The notes under the pieces were generated by a model. The model had not been told where the DNA came from. It saw only the letters and a program-made list of their open reading frames with translations, and made no database searches. A DNA stretch of 28,981 bases from Collinsella sp. (GTDB taxonomy: Bacteria > Actinomycetota > Coriobacteriia > Coriobacteriales > Coriobacteriaceae): contig DXZN01000021.1 in the NCBI GenBank assembly GCA_019419645.1, positions 1-28,981 of the forward strand, in the 5' to 3' direction. Numbering within the stretch: position 1 is the stretch's first letter; each line of letters starts with the position of its first letter. Below are positions 22,693-28,981 of the stretch, piece after piece. The translations under genes and the position numbers were made by a program.

Positions 22693-25221
22693 CTAGTCGC
22701 GTCGTTTAGGCGTGCTGGCGTAGAACTTCTTCTTTTTTGGCTTGTCCGCAGGTGAGGGGTTGGGCGCTGCCGCGCGGGGCTTGCGGGCTTCGGGGTTGCG
22801 CAGTTCCTCGACGCGCTCGGCAATTTCCTCGGCGCTAAAGCCGACCTCGGCCATGGCGTCCTCGATGGGCAGGCGGCGCACGATGTAGCAGTGGTGCACC
22901 TTCTGGTTGCGCGCGAAGTCCTCGGGGATGGTCTGCGCCGTAATGTCCTCCAGCACCACGCCCGCGCGGGCGAGCTTGCGCGTTTCGGGGCGGAAGCCGC
23001 GCAGGTTGCAGCTAAAGATGGCATGGCCGCCCTGCGCGAGCAGGCGCGATACGCCAGCCAAAAGCTCAACATGGTCGCGCTGGACATCCCAGGTGCGGCG
23101 GCCCATCTTGGACGAGTTCGAGAACGTGGGCGGGTCGACAAAGATCAGGTCCCAGCGGTTGCGCGTCTGGCGCTGGTCGCGAATCCAGGCGAGCACGTCG
23201 TCGCGCACAAAATGATGCTGAGGCCCCACAAAGCCGTTCTGGCGCATGTTGCGCTCGGCCCAGTCCAGATAGGTATTGGAGAGGTCGACCGTCACGGTCT
23301 CCTCGACGCCGCCATCGGCCGCGTAGCAGGTGGCAGTGCCGGTGTAGGCAAACAGATTGAGGAAGCGGCGCGCCTGCTTGGCGTGCTCGCGCACCAGGTT
23401 GCGGGTGACGCGGTGGTCCAAGAAGATGCCGACGTCCAGGTAGTCGTCAAAGTTGACGGCAAAGGTGAGGCCGCCCTCTTCGATGAGCGGCAGGCGACGA
23501 CGCGCGATATTGGCGCGCTCGCCCGAGCCGCCCTTGCCGGCGCCCTGCTTGCCGTACTGCGAGCCGCCGCGCGAACGCATGCGGGCCTTGGCGTGCACAT
23601 GCTCGGCGGGAACATCTAGGATGCGCGGCGCGATGGCCAGAATGTCGAGCATGCGGGCCTGGGCCAGTGCGGGGTCGATGGTCTTGGGCGCGGCGTATTC
23701 GGCGATGACGAGCCAGCGGCCCGGCGTCTGCGGGCAACCCTCGTACAGGTCGATAGCGGCGGAGTAGTCGGGCAGGTCGGCATCGTAGACGCGATAGCAG
23801 CTCACGCCCTCGCGCCTGGCCCACTTGCGGCGCAGACGGGCATTCTTGCGCAGGCGGTTGGCGAACTGCTCGGACTCGGGGATGAGCACGGGCAGCGGCT
23901 TGCCGTCGCCCAGGTCGAGCATGGCGGCAGGCTCGGGCATGGCGGAAGCGGCGGCTTCATCGTTGACTTCGTTGGCATCCGCAGCCTCGGCTTCGGCATC
24001 CGCACTGGTCGCAGCCTCAAACGCTGCGGCGGCGTGGTCGAGCGAAGGCCAGACTTCGACGGTCGCCTCTTCGTTGTTGGGCATGACGGCGATCGAGCAC
24101 TCGGGCTCGGTGTGGAGCGCGCGGGCTAGCAATCCGTCGCGGGTGAGCGCGGCGATCGGCGCCGCGGCAAGCTCGGGCGCGCGGCGCAACTCGCCGATGA
24201 GCGTCATGGTGTCATGCATGAGCGAAAGCGGTGTCTCGGTCGTATCCGCGACCACGGCGGCGCCGGCGACAGCGCCCGCGTGGTCCAGTACGGTGGCGGA
24301 CTTGGCGGCGCAAAAATCGACAAAGCGCTTGTAGCCGGCACATTTAACCATGCGCTCAGCGGTCTTGCGGGCGGCGGGGTCAACATCCACGGCCACGATG
24401 CGCGCCTGGCGCTCGCGCGCTGCCGCCTCGCGCTCGCGCGCCTCGGCAAGCAGCTGCTCCCACAGGGCGGCATCGTGCAGCTGCCAGCCCTCAAAGCCCC
24501 AGCGCTCGCGTGCGGCGCCCGGGGCGCGGTCGGTTAGGATATTCACTGCCTCCAGCAGCAGACCGCCGCCGGCGCACGAAGCGTCGACCAGCGTGGGCAG
24601 GGCTTCGTTCTCGTAATCGTCGGCCGTCAGCTCGCGCTCGCACAGTGCAGTCCAGCCGACCTGCGCCAGCACCAGGGCGGCGTAGTCGGGGCGCAGCACG
24701 TGTGTGCCCTCGCCGGCGCGGGTCGCGGCGGGCGGCAGGCGCTTGAACAGCGGGTCGCCCGAAAGGTCTAGGCTTATGCTCGCGCGGCGCTGGCGCAGTG
24801 AAAGCAGTAGGTGAACATCGGGGTCGGCGGCATCGACATCGGCGCGACGTCCCGTGGTCTCGGCCAGGCGGTCGCACAGCGCGTCTTTGGCACGCAGGGC
24901 CGAGAAGCGCGTGTTGCGCAGCTGCTCGGTCACGCCGCGGGCGGTAATGGCGATGGTGGCGCCGGGGCGGACGATGCTCTCCCAGGCGATGTCGTAAACG
25001 CTATCGTACAGTTCATCGGCATCCTGCGCCTCAAAGCGCCCGAGTACCACGAACACGCGGCTGGCCAGGCGCGACCACAGACAGGCGCGATAGCCTTCTT
25101 CGAGCTCGCCCTCAAACGTAGCGCGGCCCTTCAGGCGGCGGACATGCGAAAGCCCGAGGCGTTTAAGCTCATCGGCGAGTGCGGACTCAAAGCCCTCGGG
25201 GCAGCTTGCGTAAAATTCCAT
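22693..25221 (-). CDS. rlmKL: Fused RlmKL-type 23S rRNA methyltransferase, RlmL half degenerate
   Basis: An 842-residue fusion matching E. coli RlmKL, which makes m2G2445 (RlmL half) and m7G2069 (RlmK half) in 23S rRNA. Order: THUMP-type RNA-binding region (about 45-155), RlmL methyltransferase-like domain (about 160-390), an Ala/Glu-rich linker (about 397-430), then the RlmK half with ANRLRKN, CYRVYDADLPDYSAAIDLYE, FLDHR, FLNLFAYTGTAT (SAM motif I) and FVDPPTFSNSSKM, all intact. In the RlmL half, motif I reads DASCAGGG (213-220) instead of DP-x-CGSGT. The catalytic NPPYGERL is replaced by DTTETPLS near 326-333. That half therefore probably does not methylate and may only bind RNA. ATG at 25219-25221 has AGAGAGG 6 bases upstream. 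Confidence 0.9.
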   Translation of the reverse strand: MEFYASCPEGFESALADELKRLGLSHVRRLKGRATFEGELEEGYRACLWSRLASRVFVVLGRFEAQDADELYDSVYDIAWESIVRPGATIAITARGVTEQLRNTRFSALRAKDALCDRLAETTGRRADVDAADPDVHLLLSLRQRRASISLDLSGDPLFKRLPPAATRAGEGTHVLRPDYAALVLAQVGWTALCERELTADDYENEALPTLVDASCAGGGLLLEAVNILTDRAPGAARERWGFEGWQLHDAALWEQLLAEAREREAAARERQARIVAVDVDPAARKTAERMVKCAGYKRFVDFCAAKSATVLDHAGAVAGAAVVADTTETPLSLMHDTMTLIGELRRAPELAAAPIAALTRDGLLARALHTEPECSIAVMPNNEEATVEVWPSLDHAAAAFEAATSADAEAEAADANEVNDEAAASAMPEPAAMLDLGDGKPLPVLIPESEQFANRLRKNARLRRKWARREGVSCYRVYDADLPDYSAAIDLYEGCPQTPGRWLVIAEYAAPKTIDPALAQARMLDILAIAPRILDVPAEHVHAKARMRSRGGSQYGKQGAGKGGSGERANIARRRLPLIEEGGLTFAVNFDDYLDVGIFLDHRVTRNLVREHAKQARRFLNLFAYTGTATCYAADGGVEETVTVDLSNTYLDWAERNMRQNGFVGPQHHFVRDDVLAWIRDQRQTRNRWDLIFVDPPTFSNSSKMGRRTWDVQRDHVELLAGVSRLLAQGGHAIFSCNLRGFRPETRKLARAGVVLEDITAQTIPEDFARNQKVHHCYIVRRLPIEDAMAEVGFSAEEIAERVEELRNPEARKPRAAAPNPSPADKPKKKKFYASTPKRRD

Positions 25222-25248
25222 GGGTGACCTCTCTGGTTGCGTCGCTCC

Positions 25249-25258
25249 ATTATATGAT
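25249..25258. promoter_or_regulatory. Overlapping -10-like hexamers between rlmKL and the HAD gene
   Basis: The 75-base divergent gap contains TATAAT on the minus strand (25249-25254) and TATGAT on the plus strand (25253-25258). Neither has a good -35 partner, but they are the only promoter-like sequences in the gap and would place the two promoters back to back. Confidence 0.3.
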
Positions 25259-25296
25259 GGATGCTTCGTTTGCCCTTATCCTCGAAAGGAACCCAT

Positions 25297-26124
25297 ATGA
25301 TTGATGCGTGTCCTGAACCCGCTGTGCTCTTTTTTGACGTGGACGGCACGCTGACGTCGTTCGATCACGACGATATGACCGATAAGGACTTCAATGCAAT
25401 CCATCCGTCGAAGGCCGTTGTCGATGCATTTGGTCGCCTGCGTAATGCGGGCCACCAGGCATTTATCTGCACGGGCCGTCCTTTGTGGCTGGTTGCCGAT
25501 GGCCTGCGTGCGCTGAACCCGGCGGGTATCGTTGCCATGGCGGGGGCCACGCTCGAGGTCGAGGGCCGCGTGGCACACGAGGACTGCATTGACGAGGACA
25601 TTGTTGAGGAGCTCGCGCGTCGCATTACTGTGGCGGGCGGCGAGGCGTTGTTCGAGACGAATGGTGCCACCTATTCACTTGAGCCAGTTGGTGTCGAACA
25701 GTCATTTCTGCTAGGCGCCGGCGTGGTGCATGGCGTTGATCAGATGCGCGTCGATGGCCGCTTGCGCGTAGGCAAGGTGTGCATTAACGCGTACGACCTG
25801 GCTCGCGTAGCCAACGATGACGGCTTTATCGAGCGCGAGTTTGAGCTGTGCAACACCGGTGGTCAGAATCGCGAGCTGAGCCCCAAGGGCATCGACAAGG
25901 GCGTGGGCGTGGCGCGAGCGCTGGAATACCTGGGTCGCACCGGCAACGCGCGCACCTTTGGCTTTGGCGATTCCGGCAACGATCTGGGTATGCTCGCCGC
26001 CGTCGAGACGGCTGTAGCCATGGGCAACGCCATGCCCGAGGTCAAGGCAGTCGCCGACTATGTGACCGACGATGTCGCACACGATGGCACCGTCACAGCG
26101 ATGCGCCATTTTGGCCTCATCTAA
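25297..26124 (+). CDS. HAD superfamily (Cof-type) hydrolase
   Basis: A 275-residue HAD phosphatase with a C2 cap. Motif I is FFDVDGTL with Asp14 and Asp16, motif II ICTGRP, motif III Lys in DKGVGVA, and motif IV FGFGDSGNDLGML. Likely substrates are sugar phosphates or nucleotide-like metabolites, not predictable further. ATG 25297 has AAAGGA 6 bases upstream; an in-frame ATG at 25261 would add 12 residues and lies within the leader. It is divergent from rlmKL and stands alone. It is a paralogue of the HAD gene at 21780, with best agreement in the C-terminal third (VAMG, VADYVTDD). Confidence 0.88.
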   Translation: MIDACPEPAVLFFDVDGTLTSFDHDDMTDKDFNAIHPSKAVVDAFGRLRNAGHQAFICTGRPLWLVADGLRALNPAGIVAMAGATLEVEGRVAHEDCIDEDIVEELARRITVAGGEALFETNGATYSLEPVGVEQSFLLGAGVVHGVDQMRVDGRLRVGKVCINAYDLARVANDDGFIEREFELCNTGGQNRELSPKGIDKGVGVARALEYLGRTGNARTFGFGDSGNDLGMLAAVETAVAMGNAMPEVKAVADYVTDDVAHDGTVTAMRHFGLI

Positions 26125-26252
26125 TGAATCTCGCCTTCTGACGTTTGCTCAAACTGCGACTCTTTGCTTTTGCATGCTCAATCGATTTATCAATCCAAAT
26201 ACTGAGGTGTTTATACCGTTCGCCGAGAAGATAAAAAACCGCAGTTCACGCC

Positions 26253-26281
26253 TTGATAAACGTAGGTAAAGTGTTTAGCAG
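26253..26281 (+). promoter_or_regulatory. Candidate promoter of the transaldolase gene
   Basis: TTGATA (26253-26258) and TAGCAG (26276-26281) are spaced by 17 bases in an AT-rich gap just before the gene. The -10 match is poor (3/6), so this is tentative. Confidence 0.28.
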
Positions 26282-26317
26282 TTTACCGGCCGTGTGCAAG
26301 CGAAAGGAATCAGGCAG

Positions 26318-27022
26318 ATGGCAATCAAGGTGTTCGCTGACGGTGCAAACCTCGAGGGCATGCTCGACATGTACGAGAACGGCAACGTTCAGGGTTTCAC
26401 GACCAACCCGTCCCTTATGAAGAAGGGCGGCGTGACGGATTACCGCGCGTTTGCCAAGGAGGTCCTGGCCCACATCACCGATGTGTCCGTCTCGTTTGAG
26501 GTCTTTGCCGACGACGTCGAGACCATGGAGGTCGAGGCCCGCGAGATCGCTACCTGGGCCGAGAACGTCTACGTCAAGATTCCGTGCGTGACTACCAAGG
26601 GCGAGTCCACCGCCGAGCTGGTGCGCAAGCTTTCGGCCGATGGCATCAAGGTCAACGTCACCACCATCTTTACGCCTACGCAGGTCGACAAGATGGTCGA
26701 GGCCGTTGATGCCGAGACGCCGTCCATCATCTCGCTCTTTGCCGGCCGTATCGCTGACACCGGCGTCGATCCCATTCCGTTTATGACGGAGTCGGTGAAG
26801 AAGGCCGCCGCCAAGCCCAACTGCGAGGTCCTGTGGGCGTCCACGCGTGAGCTTATCAATATTTACCAGGCGGAAGGATGCGGTTGCCAGATCATCACGG
26901 TGCCCAACAGCATCCTGGCCAAGCGTAAGAACATCGGCCGTGACCCGTACGAGGTCTCGCTCGATACCGTGCGCGGTTTTGCCAAGGATATCGCCTCGCT
27001 CGGTTTCCATATCCTGCCGTAA
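26318..27022 (+). CDS. Transaldolase, small TalC/FSA-like family
   Basis: A 234-residue TIM-barrel aldolase of the small transaldolase/fructose-6-phosphate aldolase family, acting in the non-oxidative pentose phosphate pathway or in fructose-6-phosphate cleavage. FADGANLEGM and GFTTNPSLMKKGG are the family N-terminal motifs. VYVKIPC holds the Schiff-base Lys87, corresponding to Lys85 of E. coli FsaA. NVTTIFTPTQ and SLFAGRIADTG are conserved barrel strands. ATG 26318 has AAAGGAA 8 bases upstream. Monocistronic by appearance, with a 193-base AT-rich gap before it and palindromic DNA after it. I cannot decide from sequence between transaldolase and FSA activity. Confidence 0.9.
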   Translation: MAIKVFADGANLEGMLDMYENGNVQGFTTNPSLMKKGGVTDYRAFAKEVLAHITDVSVSFEVFADDVETMEVEAREIATWAENVYVKIPCVTTKGESTAELVRKLSADGIKVNVTTIFTPTQVDKMVEAVDAETPSIISLFAGRIADTGVDPIPFMTESVKKAAAKPNCEVLWASTRELINIYQAEGCGCQIITVPNSILAKRKNIGRDPYEVSLDTVRGFAKDIASLGFHILP

Positions 27023-27052
27023 CGCGAACGCTGACTACATCGCGGGTTGTTC

Positions 27053-27124
27053 GCCCCGGCCTTTCCTTTCCCTATCGCTCACGCGCTTCGCGAGGGTCGC
27101 GCTAGGCAAAGGAAAGGCCGGGGC
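27053..27124. repeat. 72-base hairpin with perfect 17-bp stem
   Basis: GCCCCGGCCTTTCCTTT (27053-27069) is an exact complement of 27108-27124. The 38 bases between fold again around a CTCACGCGCTTCGCGAG core. No T-run follows. It starts 31 bases after the transaldolase stop and may serve as its transcript end or as a repetitive palindromic element. Confidence 0.75.
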
Positions 27125-27183
27125 TGCCGACACGAACTTGCCGGTAGGTTGGTGATAGGCTTCCATGTCCTGCCGTGGACAAA

Positions 27184-27390
27184 GGTACCCCCGCCTGCGC
27201 CGTGCAAAATTGAGAGTATTCAGCAAGGTAAAGGCTTTTACCAGCTGGGTGAAGCATGGAACAGCCCCCGTTTTGGCTCTGATGACGCTAAAACGGGGGC
27301 TGTTTCTTGCTTTTTCGTCTCTGAGGGGCATCCGGAACGGTGGAATTTGCAGAATACTCGCGATTTTGCACGTCGCGAGAGGGGGGACCC
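27184..27390. repeat. Nested palindrome of about 200 bases next to tex
   Basis: The outer arms 27201-27226 and 27347-27372 match with four mismatches (CGTGCAAAAT, then GAGTATTC, then GCAA, on each arm). Beyond them GGTACCCCC and GGGGGGACC continue the symmetry imperfectly. Inside is a perfect 15-bp stem, 27260-27274 with 27290-27304 (AACAGCCCCCGTTTT), with a 15-base loop and a T-rich plus-strand tail. It ends about 14 bases past the tex stop codon. Its make-up suggests a structured mobile or MITE-like element, or an elaborate bidirectional terminator. Confidence 0.75.
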
Positions 27391-27403
27391 TTGCTTTGGC
27401 GGT

Positions 27404-28981
27404 TTACTTCCCCTGCACCATGGTGAGGGAGATTTTCTTGCGGTCGCGATCGACCTTTTCGACCCACACCTTGACCGTGTCACCGACGCGCACCACGTCG
27501 CTCGGGTGCTTGACGAAGCGGTTGGCGAGCTTGGAGATGTGTACGAGGCCGTCCTGGTGCACGCCCACGTCGACGAACGCGCCAAAATCCACAACGTTGC
27601 GCACCGTGCCCTTGAGTTCCATGCCGGGCTCCAGATCGTCGATGGAAAGCGCCGAGCGGCTAAAGACCACCTCGGGCGCGTCGTCGCGCGGGTCGCGGCC
27701 GGGCTTCTTGAGCTCGTTGACGATGTCGATGAGCGTTAGGGTGCCGCAGTCCAGGTCGCTTGCCAGCGCCGAGATGCTGCCCAGGCGACGCTCGATATCG
27801 GGCACGCCGCCGCGGCTGAGCTCGCTTGCCGCAACGCCGGCGCGCTCCAGGACGGCCGTGGCCACCTCGTAGCTTTCGGGGTGGACGCTTGTCGCGTCGA
27901 GCGGGTTCTTGCCGCCGCTGATGCGCAGGAAACCTGCGGCGTTGAGGTACGCCTTGGGTCCCAGCTTGGGGACCTTCTTGAGCTGGCGGCGATCGGTAAA
28001 GGCGCCGTTTTCCTCGCGGTAGGCCACGATGTTTTTGGCTACGCTCGGCGTAATGCCCGACACGTAGCCCAGCAGGCTTGCGCTCGCGGTGTTGACGTCG
28101 ACGCCCACACGGTTGACGACGTCTTCCACCACGTGGCCCAGGGTGCGCGAAAGCTCGGCCTGGTCAAGGTCGTGCTGGTACTGGCCAACGCCGATGGACT
28201 GGGGCGGAATCTTGACGAGCTCTGCCAGCGGGTCTTGCAGACGGCGGCCCAGGCTCATGGCGCCACGTACGGTGACGTCCAGGTCGGGATATTCCTGGCT
28301 GGCGAGCTCGGAGGCGGAGTACACCGACGCGCCGGCCTCGTTGACGATGGTGTAGCGAAGGCTGGGTGCCTGCTCGGTAATGAACTCCGAGACGACTTCC
28401 TCGGTCTCGCGGCTGGCGGTGCCGTTGCCGATGACGATGGTGTTGACGCTGTCCTTCTTGACGAGGCGGGCGAGCTCGCGCTTGGTGCCGGCGACGTCGT
28501 GGCGCGGCTTGGTGGGGTAGACCACGCCGTGGTCGAGCAGCTTGCCGGTCTCGTCCATGACGGCGACCTTGCAGCCGGTGCGGTAGCCCGGGTCGAGCGC
28601 GAGCACGCGGGCGCCGCGTACGGGGCGTGCCGAGAGCAGGCCTTCGAGATTCTTGGCAAAGACGTTGATGGCCTCGGTCTGGGCGCGAACGGTGAGTTTG
28701 GCGCGGGCCTCGCGCTCCAGCGAGGGGGCCATGAGGCGCTTGTAACCGTCAGCGATGGCGGCATTAAAGACGGGAGCAAACACGCCCTGGCGACGGGGCC
28801 AGCGGCTGCCGAGGCGTGCCGTAGCGGCAGCGCCGTCGACGTTCACGCGCACGCGGAGCTTGCCCTCACGCTCACCGCGGTCGATAGCCAGCACACGGTG
28901 GTTGGGGATGCGACGCAGCGGCTCATCATAGCTGTAGTACGGCTCGTAGGGGGTCTTCTCGGCGGGGTCGGTGGCCTCGAC
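27404..28981 (-). CDS. tex: Tex family RNA-binding transcription accessory protein (5' end outside window)
   Basis: The 3' 525 codons of a Tex homologue. The reading frame is open to the right edge, so the N-terminus lies beyond 28981; full Tex is around 720-780 residues. Visible domains in order: the end of the N-terminal core (EPYYSYDEPLRRIPNHRVLA), a YqgF/RNase H-like fold with VLALDPGYRTGCKVAV, helix-hairpin-helix motifs (LLGYVSGITPSVAKNIVAYR and KVPKLGPKAYLNAAGFLRI), and a C-terminal S1 domain (GMELKGTVRNVVDFGAFVDV, HISKLANRF). Tex binds nucleic acid and is associated with transcription and stress or toxin expression in several bacteria. The stop TAA is at 27404-27406, followed by the large palindrome. 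The start at 28894 is an internal GTG, not the true start. Confidence 0.95.
   Translation of the reverse strand, partial: VEATDPAEKTPYEPYYSYDEPLRRIPNHRVLAIDRGEREGKLRVRVNVDGAAATARLGSRWPRRQGVFAPVFNAAIADGYKRLMAPSLEREARAKLTVRAQTEAINVFAKNLEGLLSARPVRGARVLALDPGYRTGCKVAVMDETGKLLDHGVVYPTKPRHDVAGTKRELARLVKKDSVNTIVIGNGTASRETEEVVSEFITEQAPSLRYTIVNEAGASVYSASELASQEYPDLDVTVRGAMSLGRRLQDPLAELVKIPPQSIGVGQYQHDLDQAELSRTLGHVVEDVVNRVGVDVNTASASLLGYVSGITPSVAKNIVAYREENGAFTDRRQLKKVPKLGPKAYLNAAGFLRISGGKNPLDATSVHPESYEVATAVLERAGVAASELSRGGVPDIERRLGSISALASDLDCGTLTLIDIVNELKKPGRDPRDDAPEVVFSRSALSIDDLEPGMELKGTVRNVVDFGAFVDVGVHQDGLVHISKLANRFVKHPSDVVRVGDTVKVWVEKVDRDRKKISLTMVQGK

Larger units (their letters stand above)
27023..27403. 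other. Gene-free convergent region with two palindromic elements
   Basis: This 381-base gap lies between the transaldolase gene and the convergent tex gene. It holds a 72-base hairpin (27053-27124) and a larger nested palindrome (about 27184-27390). ORFs cross it on both strands but encode only the palindromes and run into tex in the wrong orientation, so no gene is called. Confidence 0.7.

Noticed and set aside
27047..27872. Overlapping 230- and 235-codon plus-strand ORFs near the right end
   Set aside because: They cross the palindromes and then run antisense to the S1 domain of tex; no ribosome-binding site or domain supports them.

Overview
The window is GC-rich, densely coded bacterial DNA. 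Gene content suggests a gut actinobacterium of the Coriobacteriia, most likely Collinsella or a close relative. Pointers are a KUP potassium transporter beside a short KdpD/KdpE pair, a mannose-family PTS under a LevR-like regulator, an LTA-synthase-type enzyme, and frequent GTG starts behind good Shine-Dalgarno sequences. The assignment is inference from sequence impressions; no database search was possible.

Layout. 1-219: end region with a short secreted-protein ORF on the minus strand. 433-4149: two-gene heterodimeric ABC exporter. 4271-4828: flavodoxin-like protein followed by a clear terminator. 4829-5451: gene-free region with a 62-bp tandem repeat array (3.5 copies, each with internal dyad symmetry), a minus-strand terminator and a 129-bp palindrome with perfect 30-bp arms. 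5452-7752 (minus): membrane LTA-synthase-like phosphotransferase. 7967-8839: nitroreductase. 8999-13506: potassium module of kup, a KdpD-like kinase lacking the usual N-terminal sensor domain, and a KdpE-like regulator, ended by a strong terminator.

13810-22619 is the most unusual part: a LevR-like transcription regulator, then a mannose/sorbose-family PTS (EIIB, EIIC, EIID, a cluster of four hairpins, EIIA), a Nif3/DUF34 metalloprotein, a terminator-like hairpin, a cytosolic ceramidase-like hydrolase and a HAD phosphatase. The regulator probably senses PTS phosphorylation state and controls uptake of an unidentified sugar that the three enzymes then process. Its AAA+ module has lost the GAFTGA loop and the Walker B acidic pair.

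22693-28981: housekeeping genes. These are a fused RlmKL-type rRNA methyltransferase (minus) whose RlmL half lacks the catalytic NPPY motif, a second HAD hydrolase, a small transaldolase, two large palindromic elements, and the 3' part of tex (minus), which runs off the right edge. No tRNA, rRNA, CRISPR array, transposase or phage gene was seen.
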